Origin: Vibrio sinensis
GTDB lineage: Bacteria; Pseudomonadota; Gammaproteobacteria; Enterobacterales; Vibrionaceae
Reading direction: 5' to 3'
Length of the DNA: 64,000 bases
Assembly (NCBI RefSeq): GCF_003605645.1
Contig: NZ_QVMU01000002.1
Coordinates: forward strand, 186,001 to 250,000
The stretch's first letter is position 1, and every line of letters starts with the position of its first letter. This document shows, piece by piece, positions 35,398 to 45,339 of this stretch. Below the pieces are notes generated by a model. The model made no database searches and was not told the origin of the DNA. It worked only from the letters and a program-made list of their open reading frames with translations. The position numbers were made by a program, and so were the translations under genes.

Positions 35398-36081
35398 TTA
35401 TCGTGACACCATCAAAGGTAGATGCCAATCAATAGGTTTAAGATTTTGTTTTTCAAGACATTGGTTAGCTAAAGAAAAGTGCTTACAACCGAAAAAACCA
35501 CGATGAGCGGACAATGGCGATGGATGAGGAGCATGTAATATATGATGCTTCGATGTATCGATAAGGCGGCCTTTTTTCTGTGCGTGCGCCCCCCACAATA
35601 AAAAAACCACACCAGAGCGATGAGTATTAATCGCCTCAATCATCCTGTCAGTAAAAGTCTCCCAGCCACTCTTAGCATGAGAATGGGCTTTGCCTTGCTC
35701 TACCGTCAACACTGTATTTAGCAACAATACCCCTTGTGAGGCCCACTCTTGCAAGTAGCCATGAGTTGGTATCTGAAAACCATCTATATCACTAGCAAGT
35801 TCTTTGTACATATTGGCAAGTGAAGGCGGAACCTTTACCCCAGGAAGAACAGAAAAACTTAAACCATGGGCTTGATGAGGACCGTGATACGGATCTTGGC
35901 CGAGAATGACAACTTTCGTATCAGAAAAAGCCGTCATTTCAAACGCGGTAAAAACTTCATTTTGTGGCGGAAAGATTGTTTTTCCAGATGCACGCTCTTG
36001 CTCAATAAAGCTCAAGGTGCGCTGGAAATATTCTTGCTGTTTTTCTTCGCCAATCAAGGCTTCCCAAGTTAGTGACTGCAT
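35398..36081 (-). CDS. ung: Uracil-DNA glycosylase
   Basis: Base-excision repair enzyme removing uracil from DNA. Family-1 motifs are complete: the water-activating GQDPYHGP loop, [28 protein letters not shown] and the DNA-intercalation loop [13 protein letters not shown]. The ATG at 36081 gives 227 residues and aligns with the V. cholerae start (a few residues before LTW). An ATG five codons upstream is the alternative. It neighbours nfo, another base-excision enzyme, on the same strand, but the 540-bp gap makes one transcript unlikely. Confidence 0.95.
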   Translation of the reverse strand: MQSLTWEALIGEEKQQEYFQRTLSFIEQERASGKTIFPPQNEVFTAFEMTAFSDTKVVILGQDPYHGPHQAHGLSFSVLPGVKVPPSLANMYKELASDIDGFQIPTHGYLQEWASQGVLLLNTVLTVEQGKAHSHAKSGWETFTDRMIEAINTHRSGVVFLLWGAHAQKKGRLIDTSKHHILHAPHPSPLSAHRGFFGCKHFSLANQCLEKQNLKPIDWHLPLMVSR

Positions 36082-36229
36082 TGCTGATAGTTCCATTTCA
36101 ATAAAGGCGAGAGCTATTCGTCGCTTGATAAAGGAATTGTCGCAAAAAAAAACACTGGAACAAAGTACTAGGAGAGAATCCCCTCCTAATACTTATAATA
36201 GTGAGCACTAATCTGGTGGTTAAATAGGA

Positions 36230-36334
36230 TCAGTGCTTTTGAGGTGTTCTATGGTAACCAGGGCCGAGAATATGGCGATTTGGCATAGGTAAACGAACTG
36301 GGCGAGCGGGCGTAGAACTATGAGCGTTGAGCAT
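36230..36334 (-). CDS. Small Pro/Arg/His-rich ORF, 34 residues
   Basis: Unrecognised small gene candidate starting MLNAHSSTPARPVRLPMP, with RHILGPGYHR in its C-terminal half. AAAGGATG stands 6 nt before the ATG, one of the better ribosome binding sites in the window. The product is strongly basic and rich in proline, arginine and histidine, with no acidic residue. After the TGA a long stem (near 36167-36194) could act as a weak terminator. A small cationic peptide or regulatory leader is possible; function unknown. Confidence 0.5.
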   Translation of the reverse strand: MLNAHSSTPARPVRLPMPNRHILGPGYHRTPQKH

Positions 36335-36621
36335 AGGGCATCCTTTTCTTTGATTTAGACAACGTCAATCATGAAATTTTGATGCCACTTTTATATCAGC
36401 TCTTGAAAAACGTTTTTCAGACCACCAGCTAGAAACCACAAAATATTAGTGGTTATTTATCTAAGTAGTGATTTTGCTTGCAAAAATCACCACTTATTAG
36501 CGATAAAAACTTCAATGCTACATAACATTAGTTTTAGTGATAACTCTAAAGTACCTTTCATGCCCGTAACTGCTCTTACATATCATGTGCTTTACGTCTA
36601 ACCGCTTTTATACACTATTAT
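36335..36621. other. Gap between nfo and the 34-residue ORF
   Basis: About 290 bp without a gene. It contains a hairpin GTGATTTT-GC...GCAAAAATCAC (about 36467-36490), downstream of nfo, and a perfect 16-bp palindrome TGAAAAACGTTTTTCA (36404-36419), upstream of the small ORF. Confidence 0.6.
36404..36419. repeat. 16-bp perfect palindrome upstream of the 34-residue ORF
   Basis: TGAAAAACGTTTTTCA lies about 70 bp before the small ORF start, a plausible operator. It is not a LexA box, because the CTG/CAG spacing is wrong. Confidence 0.4.
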
Positions 36622-37506
36622 TTATGCATCACTATCAGATAGGGCTTGCTGATGAAATTGACGCAATTGCTTGATTTCTTCAGGCCATAACTCCGGTTCA
36701 ATTGTTTCTAAAATCAGTGGGATACCATCAAAGCGAGGATCTTTCGCTATATATTCAAAACATGCCCAACCTATTTCACCTTTACCTAATGCATGATGAC
36801 GATCGACACGAGAATCTAACTTCACTTTTGAATCATTGATGTGCATTGCACGCAAATAATGCATTCCAACAATACGGTCAAACTCTGCAAAAGTATGATC
36901 ACACGCCTCTTTTGTCCGTAAATCATACCCAGCGGAAAAGGTATGGCAGGTATCAAGACATACACCGACACGCTCTTTATCTTCAACTTGCTCAATTATT
37001 TCTGCAAGGTGTTCAAATTTCCAACCAAGATTGCTGCCTTGTCCTGCGGTGTTCTCAATAACCGCAATAACATTAGGAACAGCTTTATGCGCGAGATTAA
37101 TAGACTCTGCGATCGTTGCCAAACATTGCTGTTCGGAAATTTTGTTCAAATGACTGCCCGGGTGAAAGTTCAACAAGGTCAAACCGAGTTGCTCACAACG
37201 AGCCATTTCATCAATAAATGCAGCGCGAGATTTAAGCAATTTTTCTTCTTCCGGCGCACCTAAATTGATCAAATAAGAATCATGTGGGAGGATTTGTTCC
37301 GTACCAAAACCAAGCATTTGACAGTTTGCTTTAAAAGCACTGATCGTGCTCGCCTCTAAAGGCTTTGCCGCCCATTGACGTTGATTTTTAGTAAATAAGG
37401 CAAACGCATTCGCGCCAATTTCTCTGGCTCTCATTGGGGCTTGATCAACGCCACCAGCGGCCGACACATGGGCACCAATAAACTTTATTCTAGATTCATT
37501 CTTCAT
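36622..37506 (-). CDS. nfo: Endonuclease IV (AP endonuclease)
   Basis: Zn2+-dependent AP endonuclease of base-excision repair, 294 residues, TIM barrel. Trinuclear zinc ligands can be placed in [37 protein letters not shown] and [11 protein letters not shown], with a final Glu in ILETIEP. The ATG at 37506 has GAAGAG 5 nt upstream. The N-terminus starts a few residues before the conserved [11 protein letters not shown]. Single gene, transcribed away from grcA. Confidence 0.95.
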   Translation of the reverse strand: MKNESRIKFIGAHVSAAGGVDQAPMRAREIGANAFALFTKNQRQWAAKPLEASTISAFKANCQMLGFGTEQILPHDSYLINLGAPEEEKLLKSRAAFIDEMARCEQLGLTLLNFHPGSHLNKISEQQCLATIAESINLAHKAVPNVIAVIENTAGQGSNLGWKFEHLAEIIEQVEDKERVGVCLDTCHTFSAGYDLRTKEACDHTFAEFDRIVGMHYLRAMHINDSKVKLDSRVDRHHALGKGEIGWACFEYIAKDPRFDGIPLILETIEPELWPEEIKQLRQFHQQALSDSDA

Positions 37507-37665
37507 TTTATCTCTTCATATTTTCTGTCATAACACTGAGCACGACCCAGACCAGATTTGATGCTATTTTAACCACTAAATGTTGTAAAATTACAACATT
37601 TACCCCTGTTAACTATTTTTTATTTTATCAAATATTTTGTAACTACGATGTTTTCAAACGGTTTA
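37507..37665. other. nfo/grcA divergent gap, distal part
   Basis: No gene seen. AT-rich DNA with the nfo promoter on the left. The grcA control elements begin at 37666. Confidence 0.6.
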
Positions 37666-37679
37666 TTGATTTAACTCAA
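37666..37679 (+). promoter_or_regulatory. Upstream FNR box of grcA
   Basis: TTGATTTAACTCAA matches TTGAT-N4-ATCAA at 9 of 10 positions. Its centre is 53 bp from the second box, the same -93.5/-40.5 arrangement as E. coli yfiD. Confidence 0.75.
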
Positions 37680-37718
37680 TAAAATCACCTTGAAAAAAAT
37701 GCGGTTTTTAGTTGTTTT

Positions 37719-37762
37719 TTGACCTAAATCAATATTATCATATCGAACATTGGCTATATAAT
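37719..37762 (+). promoter_or_regulatory. grcA promoter: proximal FNR box and -10
   Basis: TTGACCTAAATCAA (37719-37732) matches the FNR consensus at 9 of 10 positions. TATAAT is at 37757-37762. The box centre falls about -40.5 from the predicted start near 37766, a class II FNR promoter. Anaerobic induction is expected. Confidence 0.8.
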
Positions 37763-37828
37763 AACTAGCTCAACAAAAATTCGAAAATTAACACCAATAA
37801 AACCACTTAAGTGGACTAGGAGATAGTG

Positions 37829-38206
37829 ATGATCCAAGGTATTCAAATTACTAAAGCAGCTAACGACGACCTACTAAACTCAATCTGGCTACTAGATAGC
37901 GAGAAAAATGAAGCACGTTGTGTTGCTGCAGCGACTGCTTTCGAAGCAGACCAAGTTGTTGCTATCAGCGACCTAGGCGAATACGAAAGCCGTGAAGTAG
38001 CAATTGAAATGGCTCCACGCATTGAAGGTGGTCAACACCTAAACGTGAACGTACTTCGTCGTGAAACTCTAGAAGACGCAGTTAAGCACCCAGAGAACTA
38101 CCCACAGCTAACAATCCGCGTTTCGGGTTACGCTGTACGTTTTAACTCTCTAACAACAGAACAGCAAAAAGACGTTATCGCACGTACTTTTACTGAGTCT
38201 CTATAA
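37829..38206 (+). CDS. grcA: Autonomous glycyl radical cofactor
   Basis: Small protein of 125 residues that replaces the damaged C-terminal part of pyruvate formate-lyase after oxygen exposure. The glycyl-radical motif RVSGYAVRF is near residue 100, and [18 protein letters not shown] matches the PFL C-terminus. The ATG at 37829 has AGGAG 7 nt upstream; the GTG directly before it is not needed. Codon use is strongly biased, as in highly expressed genes. Two FNR boxes precede it and a terminator follows. Confidence 0.96.
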   Translation: MIQGIQITKAANDDLLNSIWLLDSEKNEARCVAAATAFEADQVVAISDLGEYESREVAIEMAPRIEGGQHLNVNVLRRETLEDAVKHPENYPQLTIRVSGYAVRFNSLTTEQQKDVIARTFTESL

Positions 38207-38248
38207 TTTTAATTGCCGTTAAGGCAACGAAAATTAACTCCTAATTTA

Positions 38249-38280
38249 GAAAGCAGGCGAATGCCTGCTTTCCCTATTTT
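38249..38280 (+). terminator. Intrinsic terminator after grcA
   Basis: GAAAGCAGGC pairs perfectly with GCCTGCTTTC around GAAT, followed by CCTATTTTTG. Confidence 0.85.
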
Positions 38281-38449
38281 TGTCAGCATAAAACTGACGA
38301 AATTCTATCCCAAATGGCAATAAAAAAAACAATCCATTGGGATCTCTGATAGTACAGTATGACTTGTGATCTTTAATCCACAGAGCTGTGTTTCACCACT
38401 CTTGTCGAAAATAAATCTTGTTCATTACTCGCTCTATTTGTCGCTCAAT

Positions 38450-38540
38450 CACACTTTCGGCAAACCATTTGAAAAAATGGGACGCAAAGCTTCCGGTCTA
38501 ACGATGGTCATCATCTACGATAGCGGGGCCGCCACTTGCT
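38450..38540 (+). ncRNA. Cyclic di-GMP-I (GEMM) riboswitch upstream of gbpA
   Basis: The sequence follows the GEMM-I consensus in order. GGCAAACC is followed by a stem closed by a GAAA tetraloop (38471-38474), then the invariant GGGACGCAAAGC (38479-38490), TCCGGTCTAA and finally TAGCGGGGCCGCC. It aligns piece by piece with the Vc1/Vc2 riboswitches of V. cholerae; Vc1 also precedes gbpA and was reported to raise expression when c-di-GMP binds. About 105 nt separate the aptamer from the gbpA ATG. Confidence 0.92.
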
Positions 38541-38564
38541 CATTATCGAACAAGTGTTGTGGAT

Positions 38565-38636
38565 GTTTATCAAGCCAACTTGATAAACAGACTTTCGCAT
38601 GCGCCGAGGTGGGACTTTTAGTCAACCTTATAAAGG
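38565..38636 (+). promoter_or_regulatory. Possible expression platform of the gbpA riboswitch
   Basis: A perfect 10-bp stem GTTTATCAAG (38565-38574) with its complement at 38579-38588 and a CCAA loop follows the aptamer without a T run. Directly before the start, CCTT (38626-38629) can pair with the AAGG (38633-38636) of the ribosome binding site. This favours control of translation over termination. Inference. Confidence 0.4.
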
Positions 38637-38644
38637 AACATGTG

Positions 38645-40105
38645 ATGAAATCACTGCCAAATAAAACTCTACTGGCGCTTTCTCTGACTGCGCTAAGTAC
38701 TCAAGTAGCAGCTCACGGCTACGTTTCTGAATTCGACGGTGGTATCGCTGGCAGCCGCGCTGCGCTATGTAAATATCCAACCGCCGATACCAATGAAAAA
38801 AACACCAACTGTGGTGCTATTCAATATGAACCACAAAGTGTTGAAGGCCCTGAAGGCTTTCCTGAAGCTGGTCCTGCTGATGGTAAAATAGCGAGTGCAC
38901 AATCTGCACTTGCGACTGCACTTGATGAGCAAACAGCAGATCGCTGGGTAAAACGCCCGATGACAGCTGGTTTACAAAACTTTGAGTGGACGTTTACCGC
39001 AAACCATATCACTCGTGACTGGAAATATTACATTACCAAGCCCAACTGGAACTCTAATCAAGTCCTTTCACGTGACTCTTTTGACCTCAATCCTTTTTGT
39101 GTAATCGATGGCAACATGGTGCAACCACCGAAGCAAGTTAGCCACGAATGTAATGTACCTGAACGTGAGGGCTACCATGTGATCCTCGCCGTATGGGATG
39201 TGGGCGATACTGCGGCTGCTTTTTACAACGTAATTGACGTTAAGTTTGATGGTCAAGGTCCTGTTGTTCCTGAGTGGAGTCAAGCAGGTCAAATTAATCC
39301 GACAATGACTCTTAACATCGGCGATAAAGTGTTTACTCGCGTATTCGACAAAGCGGGTGAAAACAGTACTTACCGCACTGAGTTAACCATTAATAATCAA
39401 AGCCTAACGCAAGCGAAAAACTGGTCGCATGCACTGGCAACTAAAATCAACCAAGAGCAAGCTTCAATCAAAGCAGGCCAGTACAACGACGACAAATTTA
39501 CGCCAGCATACGGTACCAATCCTGTTTATCTTCAAGCGGGCAGCGGTTTAGAGCGTGTTGAAATTGGTTACCAGATTGAAACACCAGAGCCAGAGTACTC
39601 TTTAACAGTTGATGGTCTTGAGACTGAGTACACAATGACAGAACAAGCAACCGAACTGAATCTGACGCTAGCAGCAGAAGGTGATATTGAAGCTGAACTT
39701 ACTGTTTACAATCATGGCCGTGAAGCACTCGCAAGTTGGAATGGTAAACTGACTGATGGTCAATACCTACCAGTATCAATGACATTATCTAAATCAGAGC
39801 AAGGTCATCACATTCTGGTAAACCGTATTAAAGATCAAGCTGGTAATCTCATTGATCAGGTTAACTATGATTTCCATCTAGTTAAAGCGCAAACACCGCC
39901 ACCAGCTGGCGAGTATGAGTTTGTTTTCCCTGAGAATGTTAAGAGCTACACCGCGGGTACAAAAGTATTGGCCAGCGATGGTCAGATCTACCAATGTAAG
40001 CCATTCCCGTACTCCGGTTACTGCTCACAATGGACAGAGACAGCAACTCACTACACTCCAGCAACAGGTTCTCACTGGACAATGGCTTGGGACAAAGTGA
40101 ACTAA
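38645..40105 (+). CDS. gbpA: GlcNAc/chitin-binding adhesin GbpA (AA10 lytic polysaccharide monooxygenase)
   Basis: Secreted four-domain colonisation factor, 486 residues against 485 in V. cholerae. The signal peptide ends AA-HGYV, giving the N-terminal His of the copper histidine brace (His24). The second His is in [17 protein letters not shown]. The AA10 domain (24 to about 200) attacks crystalline chitin, two middle domains mediate bacterial surface contact, and the C-terminal CBM73-type domain (about 430-486, [22 protein letters not shown]) binds chitin. The ATG at 38645 has AAGGA 7 nt upstream. A c-di-GMP riboswitch precedes it, so control by c-di-GMP is expected. Confidence 0.96.
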   Translation: MKSLPNKTLLALSLTALSTQVAAHGYVSEFDGGIAGSRAALCKYPTADTNEKNTNCGAIQYEPQSVEGPEGFPEAGPADGKIASAQSALATALDEQTADRWVKRPMTAGLQNFEWTFTANHITRDWKYYITKPNWNSNQVLSRDSFDLNPFCVIDGNMVQPPKQVSHECNVPEREGYHVILAVWDVGDTAAAFYNVIDVKFDGQGPVVPEWSQAGQINPTMTLNIGDKVFTRVFDKAGENSTYRTELTINNQSLTQAKNWSHALATKINQEQASIKAGQYNDDKFTPAYGTNPVYLQAGSGLERVEIGYQIETPEPEYSLTVDGLETEYTMTEQATELNLTLAAEGDIEAELTVYNHGREALASWNGKLTDGQYLPVSMTLSKSEQGHHILVNRIKDQAGNLIDQVNYDFHLVKAQTPPPAGEYEFVFPENVKSYTAGTKVLASDGQIYQCKPFPYSGYCSQWTETATHYTPATGSHWTMAWDKVN

Positions 40106-40151
40106 TACCAATCAGAGTTGTTAACCCAATTTAAGATTGATACATAGCATC

Positions 40152-40182
40152 AAAACGGCACCCATAATGGGTGCCGTTTTTT
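40152..40182 (+). terminator. Intrinsic terminator after gbpA
   Basis: AAAACGGCACCCA and TGGGTGCCGTTTTTT around TAA, with a T run. Strong. Confidence 0.9.
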
Positions 40183-40245
40183 ATGTGCATTATGTTAAGA
40201 GTTGAGTTAGATTGAAATAATCATTCCACTTTGTCATTGATTAGC

Positions 40246-41115
40246 ATGTTATTGGAAGGCATTGAAACACTGATCACTTTAAGCACAGCCAAGACAATGA
40301 GCCGAACGGGTAGTTTGCTTTATATCAGTCAGTCAGCTGTAAGCAAGCGAATCACTAATTTAGAAAATAAGCTCGGTAAAAAATTGGTTGAACCAGATGG
40401 GCGCCACATAAAACTTACTGCTGATGCACTCGCTTTAATCGAAAATATAGGGCCAAGTTTTAATGAATTACGCGGTTTAATGTTCGACCAGCAAACCTTG
40501 CAAGATGATTCAATTATCCGCATTGATTGCTCTGAAACACTGGTTGCTGGCTATTTAAGTGAAGTGATGAGCCACCATTTTCAAATGGACCCTTATATTA
40601 CTATCACTACCAACCATACTCCTCGAATCGTAGAGCATGTGCAGTCTGGTAAAGCGACGATTGGCTTTTGTGCGGGTCATCTCCCTCCACACCACGGACT
40701 ACATACTGTACATCTATTTGATGAGCCTTTCTTTGTGATCAGTAAAACACACCTGACTTCCATACCCTCTCACTTGATCACCAACGATCTAAACAACCCA
40801 GCCAATACTTATCAATTCGCTATTCTCGAAAAACTCGGAATTGTGCCATTAATGGAAATGGATTCTTACGTAGCAAGTGCTCAGCTCGCGCTCGCTGGCG
40901 TCGCACCTGCTATTATTCCAAAATCAATCGTCAACACACTCAACATCGATGCCCAATATTGCTTCGAATTTGTCGAGTTACAACCGTTATTCCGACCAAT
41001 TCACCTCTGTACTCGGGCCAACACTTCTCGAAATCCTAGAGTTAAAAAATTGATAGCAGCCATTGTTGATGCTGCTCCCAAAGTAATTTCATCGCCATCA
41101 ACATCGACATCGTGA
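40246..41115 (+). CDS. LysR family transcriptional regulator
   Basis: LysR regulator of about 289 residues. The DNA-binding domain contains TLSTAKTMSRTGSLLYISQS and AVSKRITNLENKLGKKLVE. The effector domain has IIRIDCSETLVAGYLSEVM and SGKATIGFCAGHLPP. The ATG at 40246 lies at the family N-terminus, and no clear ribosome binding site precedes it; a TTG at 40231 is in frame. Its 3' end overlaps the convergent TauE/SafE gene by 74 bp. Its targets are unknown; the exporter next door is the nearest candidate. Confidence 0.83.
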   Translation: MLLEGIETLITLSTAKTMSRTGSLLYISQSAVSKRITNLENKLGKKLVEPDGRHIKLTADALALIENIGPSFNELRGLMFDQQTLQDDSIIRIDCSETLVAGYLSEVMSHHFQMDPYITITTNHTPRIVEHVQSGKATIGFCAGHLPPHHGLHTVHLFDEPFFVISKTHLTSIPSHLITNDLNNPANTYQFAILEKLGIVPLMEMDSYVASAQLALAGVAPAIIPKSIVNTLNIDAQYCFEFVELQPLFRPIHLCTRANTSRNPRVKKLIAAIVDAAPKVISSPSTSTS

Positions 41116-41821
41116 TCACCAATGGGCGAATCCATTTTTGCCCTTTGGTTACGACTACTTTCGCTCCAAACTGTGCTCCAATAAAGCCACCAACCGCCAT
41201 GACTAGGCCAATTTCCCATATCGGTAAACCCGCGATAATAAAGAAAATCAATGCTGCTATATTGGAAGTAAAATTAAGAACTTTAGTTCTCGCTGTCGCA
41301 TCGACCAATGAAAAATTTGCAATCGCCACAAAACAGACAGTAAAAATCGAGCCCGTACCTGGACCAAAAAATCCATCATAGAAACCGACACCGCCACCAA
41401 TACTTAAAGCAAAAGCCGCCTCTGACATTTTAGCTTGATCTTGATTTTTCTTTGTTTGCGGAGCGAGTAAAAAATACGTAGAGATACCGATAAGAAGTAG
41501 CGGAATCAAACTGGTTAAAATACTAGCATCAATATGTTGAACCGCTTCTGCACCAATAGCTGAACCAATAAAAGTACAAACAATCGCTAAACGCATCTCT
41601 TTTAGGCTTACAATGCCATTGCGAACAAAATACCAACTCGCTGAAAAACTGCCGAACGAACTTTGTAGTTTATTGGTCGCTAAAGCTTGAGTAGGAGGCA
41701 CACCTGCCGCTAATAATGCAGGAAGAGTCAACAAACCACCGCCACCAGCCATTGCATCAATAAATCCCGCCACGCTCGCGACTGCAAACAAAATTGCTAA
41801 TATTTCGAAAGAAAGATCCAT
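41042..41821 (-). CDS. TauE/SafE (TSUP) family permease
   Basis: Inner-membrane protein of 259 residues with about eight membrane segments, from the TSUP family, whose members export sulfite, sulfoacetate or related organic anions. The family hallmarks are the duplicated glycine-rich motifs: AGFIDAMAGGGGLLTLPALL near the N-terminus and GGGVGFYDGFFGPGTGS near residue 140. The substrate is not determined. Transcribed toward the LysR gene, with overlapping 3' ends. Confidence 0.88.
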   Translation of the reverse strand: MDLSFEILAILFAVASVAGFIDAMAGGGGLLTLPALLAAGVPPTQALATNKLQSSFGSFSASWYFVRNGIVSLKEMRLAIVCTFIGSAIGAEAVQHIDASILTSLIPLLLIGISTYFLLAPQTKKNQDQAKMSEAAFALSIGGGVGFYDGFFGPGTGSIFTVCFVAIANFSLVDATARTKVLNFTSNIAALIFFIIAGLPIWEIGLVMAVGGFIGAQFGAKVVVTKGQKWIRPLVITMSMLMAMKLLWEQHQQWLLSIF

Positions 41822-41977
41822 GTCCTTTCCATATCTAAGTTATTGTTCTGCACAAGCTATCACTATTTTTTTTCAAGAGCTAACGAAAACCAAGACATTA
41901 ATCTATTCCAATTATTCATCAGTAAAAACACATTTGTTGATGACCATTGTTTGGGTTACTTCAACTCTCAATAGATA

Positions 41978-42003
41978 AAAAAACCCACTCATTAGAGTGG
42001 GCT
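41978..42003 (-). terminator. Intrinsic terminator after carAB
   Basis: On the minus strand CCCACTC-TAAT-GAGTGGG is followed by a run of seven T. A second inverted repeat (GTGTAAGT...ACTTACAC, 42031-42067) precedes it. Confidence 0.85.
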
Positions 42004-42089
42004 TCGTTATTTTCATGATTTTTCACTACAGTGTAAGTGTCGAATCAAGCACTACTTCGACTTACACGTAGATCTAAGTAAGTTCTTAG

Positions 42090-45000
42090 TTATGCTTCTA
42101 AGCTTGCTTTCACTTTTGCATGCAATTCTTGAACAGAAGTTACTGTTGTTTTTGCATCCGCAGTGTGAGCCATACAAGTAGCAAATGCCGCATTTAGCGT
42201 TGTGGTGTAGTTCACTTTCTCAGCAAGAGCACCACGACGAAGTACTTTTGAATCTTCGATTGCTTGACGACCTGCAGCTGTATTTACAATGTAGGTGTAC
42301 TCATTGTTTTTGATTCGGTCAAGAATATGAGGACGACCTTCATGTACCTTGTTAACCAAGCGTGGGTTGATACCCGCTTCACCAAGGATAACGGCTGTAC
42401 CGTGAGTCGCATCTAACTGGTAACCAAGCTTAATTAGCTTAGAAGCCAAATCAACAACACGCTCTTTATCACCTTCGCGAACAGAGAGTAATGCTCGACC
42501 ACCTTCTGGGTAAACATGGCCACAACCTAGTTCTGCTTTTGCATACGCTTCAGCAAACGTGGCACCAACACCCATTACCTCACCTGTAGAACGCATTTCT
42601 GGGCCTAACAGAGGGTCAACACCAGGGAACTTATTAAATGGCAACACCACTTCTTTCACTGAGTAATAAGGTGGAATAATCTCTTTGGTAAAGCCTTGCG
42701 ACTCTAGAGATTGACCAGCCATTACACGCGCTGCGATTTTCGCAATTGGAGCACCTGTTGCTTTTGATACAAATGGAACCGTACGAGCAGCACGAGGGTT
42801 AACTTCAATTAGGTATACTTGATTATCTTTAACCGCAAACTGCGTATTCATCAAACCACGAACACCCAGTTCGAATGCCAGTTTCTCAACTTGCTCACGC
42901 ATCACATCTTGAATTTCTTGACTTAGCGTATAAGCAGGAAGAGAACATGCTGAATCACCAGAGTGAACACCCGCTTGCTCAATATGCTCCATGATGCCGC
43001 CGATAACGACACGTTCACCGTCACAAATTGCATCAACATCCACTTCAATTGCATCATCTAAGAAGCTATCGAGTAGTACTGGGGATTCATTTGATACGCT
43101 TACAGCTTCATTGAAGTAACGACGTAAGTCTTGCTCATCGTAAACGATTTCCATCGCACGACCACCAAGAACATAAGATGGACGTACAACAAGTGGGAAG
43201 CCAATTTCACGAGATTTCTCGATAGCTTGTTCCATTGTCGTTACTGTCGCGTTTTGTGGTTGTAACAGACCTAAACGGTCAACTGCAACTTGGAAACGCT
43301 CACGGTCTTCTGCACGGTCAATCGCATCTGGACTCGTACCAATGATTGGTACACCAGCCGCTTCTAGTGCGCGCGCCAGTTTAAGAGGTGTTTGACCACC
43401 GTACTGAACGATAACGCCTTTTGGCTTCTCTACACGTGCAATCGCAAGTACATCTTCCAGAGTTACTGGCTCAAAGTACAAACGGTCAGACGTATCGTAG
43501 TCTGTAGAAACAGTCTCAGGGTTACAGTTTACCATGATGGTTTCATAACCATCTTCACGAAGTGCTAGTGAAGCGTGAACACAACAGTAGTCAAATTCAA
43601 TACCTTGGCCGATACGGTTTGGACCGCCACCTAGGATCATGATTTTTTCTTTGTCTGTTGGGTTTGCTTCACACTCTTCATCGTACGTTGAGTACATGTA
43701 AGCTGTATCTGAAGAGAACTCAGCTGCACAAGTATCTACACGCTTGTACACTGGGTGAATATCGAATTGGTCACGTAGACGACGAATTTCACTTTCAGCT
43801 ACACCAAGAATCTTAGATAAACGCGCATCGGCAAAACCTTTACGCTTAAGCTTATTCAATACATCTTTGTTTAAGCCAGCAAAACCGTTTGCTCTAACTT
43901 CTTCTTCTAACTTAACGATATCTTCAATTTGAACAAGGAACCAACGGTCGATTTGCGTTAAGTTGAATACACCATCAACTGACATTCCCGCACGGAATGC
44001 GTCAGCGATATACCAAATACGCTCTGAACCTGCTTCTTTCAATTCATGACGAATCTTAGTCAAAGCATCTGGCGCATCTAGGTCAACCATCTCATCAAAA
44101 CCAGTCGCACCCACTTCTAAACCGCGTAATGCTTTTTGCAATGATTCTTGTTGGTTACGACCAATAGCCATCACTTCGCCAACCGATTTCATTTGCGTAG
44201 TTAGACGATCGTTAGCACCAACAAATTTCTCGAAGTTAAAACGAGGAATCTTTGTCACAACGTAGTCGATAGTTGGTTCAAATGATGCTGGAGTTGCGCC
44301 ACCTGTGATGTCATTCATTAGCTCATCAAGAGTAAAGCCAACCGCCAGTTTCGCTGCCACTTTAGCAATAGGGAAACCTGTTGCTTTTGATGCCAAAGCA
44401 GAAGAGCGAGATACACGAGGGTTCATCTCGATGATAACCATACGGCCATCTTTCGGGTTAATACCAAACTGTACGTTCGAACCACCTGTCTCAACACCGA
44501 TTTCACGTAGCACAGCTAGCGATGCGTTACGCATCAATTGGTATTCTTTATCTGTCAGCGTTTGCGCTGGAGCCACTGTGATAGAGTCACCAGTGTGAAT
44601 ACCCATCGGGTCAAAGTTTTCAATCGCACAGACGATGATGCAGTTGTCGTTTTTGTCACGAACAACTTCCATCTCGTACTCTTTCCAACCAATCAATGAT
44701 TCATCGATAAGAAGTTCATTCGTTGGAGATAAATCCAAACCTCGGCGACAGATTTCTTCAAATTCTTCTTTGTTATATGCAATACCGCCACCCGTACCAC
44801 CCATGGTGAACGATGGACGAATGATACAAGGGAAGCCAACCATCTCTTGAACTTTGTAAGCTTCTTCCATGGATTTTGCTGTATCAGCCGTTGGACACTC
44901 AAGACCAATCGACTTCATCGCTTTATCAAAACGAGAACGGTCTTCTGCTTTATCAATCGCATCAGCCGTTGCACCAATCATCTCTACGCCAAACTCAGCA

Positions 45001-45323
45001 AGAACACCATGTTTCTCTAGGTCTAGTGCACAGTTCAGCGCGGTTTGGCCGCCCATTGTAGGCAGTACCGCATCTGGACGCTCTTTTTCGATGATCTTGC
45101 GTACTACTTCCCACTGAATAGGTTCGATGTAAGTTGCATCGGCCATCTCTGGGTCAGTCATAATCGTTGCAGGGTTTGAGTTAACAAGGATAACTCGGTA
45201 ACCCTCTTCACGTAGGGCTTTACACGCTTGTGCGCCAGAGTAGTCAAACTCACATGCCTGACCGATTACAATCGGACCAGCACCAAGAATTAGAATACTT
45301 TGAATGTCAGTACGTTTTGGCAT
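42090..45323 (-). CDS. carB: Carbamoyl-phosphate synthase, large subunit
   Basis: Makes carbamoyl phosphate from bicarbonate, ATP and glutamine-derived ammonia for arginine and pyrimidine synthesis. The 1077-residue protein has the duplicated synthetase architecture. The first half opens [20 protein letters not shown] and the second repeats it as [19 protein letters not shown], each with an ATP-grasp domain ([22 protein letters not shown]). A C-terminal MGS-like allosteric domain (about 940-1077) binds UMP/IMP or ornithine in relatives. It follows carA by 16 bp. Confidence 0.97.
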   Translation of the reverse strand: MPKRTDIQSILILGAGPIVIGQACEFDYSGAQACKALREEGYRVILVNSNPATIMTDPEMADATYIEPIQWEVVRKIIEKERPDAVLPTMGGQTALNCALDLEKHGVLAEFGVEMIGATADAIDKAEDRSRFDKAMKSIGLECPTADTAKSMEEAYKVQEMVGFPCIIRPSFTMGGTGGGIAYNKEEFEEICRRGLDLSPTNELLIDESLIGWKEYEMEVVRDKNDNCIIVCAIENFDPMGIHTGDSITVAPAQTLTDKEYQLMRNASLAVLREIGVETGGSNVQFGINPKDGRMVIIEMNPRVSRSSALASKATGFPIAKVAAKLAVGFTLDELMNDITGGATPASFEPTIDYVVTKIPRFNFEKFVGANDRLTTQMKSVGEVMAIGRNQQESLQKALRGLEVGATGFDEMVDLDAPDALTKIRHELKEAGSERIWYIADAFRAGMSVDGVFNLTQIDRWFLVQIEDIVKLEEEVRANGFAGLNKDVLNKLKRKGFADARLSKILGVAESEIRRLRDQFDIHPVYKRVDTCAAEFSSDTAYMYSTYDEECEANPTDKEKIMILGGGPNRIGQGIEFDYCCVHASLALREDGYETIMVNCNPETVSTDYDTSDRLYFEPVTLEDVLAIARVEKPKGVIVQYGGQTPLKLARALEAAGVPIIGTSPDAIDRAEDRERFQVAVDRLGLLQPQNATVTTMEQAIEKSREIGFPLVVRPSYVLGGRAMEIVYDEQDLRRYFNEAVSVSNESPVLLDSFLDDAIEVDVDAICDGERVVIGGIMEHIEQAGVHSGDSACSLPAYTLSQEIQDVMREQVEKLAFELGVRGLMNTQFAVKDNQVYLIEVNPRAARTVPFVSKATGAPIAKIAARVMAGQSLESQGFTKEIIPPYYSVKEVVLPFNKFPGVDPLLGPEMRSTGEVMGVGATFAEAYAKAELGCGHVYPEGGRALLSVREGDKERVVDLASKLIKLGYQLDATHGTAVILGEAGINPRLVNKVHEGRPHILDRIKNNEYTYIVNTAAGRQAIEDSKVLRRGALAEKVNYTTTLNAAFATCMAHTADAKTTVTSVQELHAKVKASLEA

Positions 45324-45339
45324 TATCTACTACTCCGAA

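Noticed and set aside
36402..36419. LexA box in the nfo/ung gap
   Set aside because: The palindrome reads CTGAAAAACGTTTTTCA on the minus strand; the CTG...CAG spacing is 12 rather than the 10 required, and the outer pair is not symmetric.
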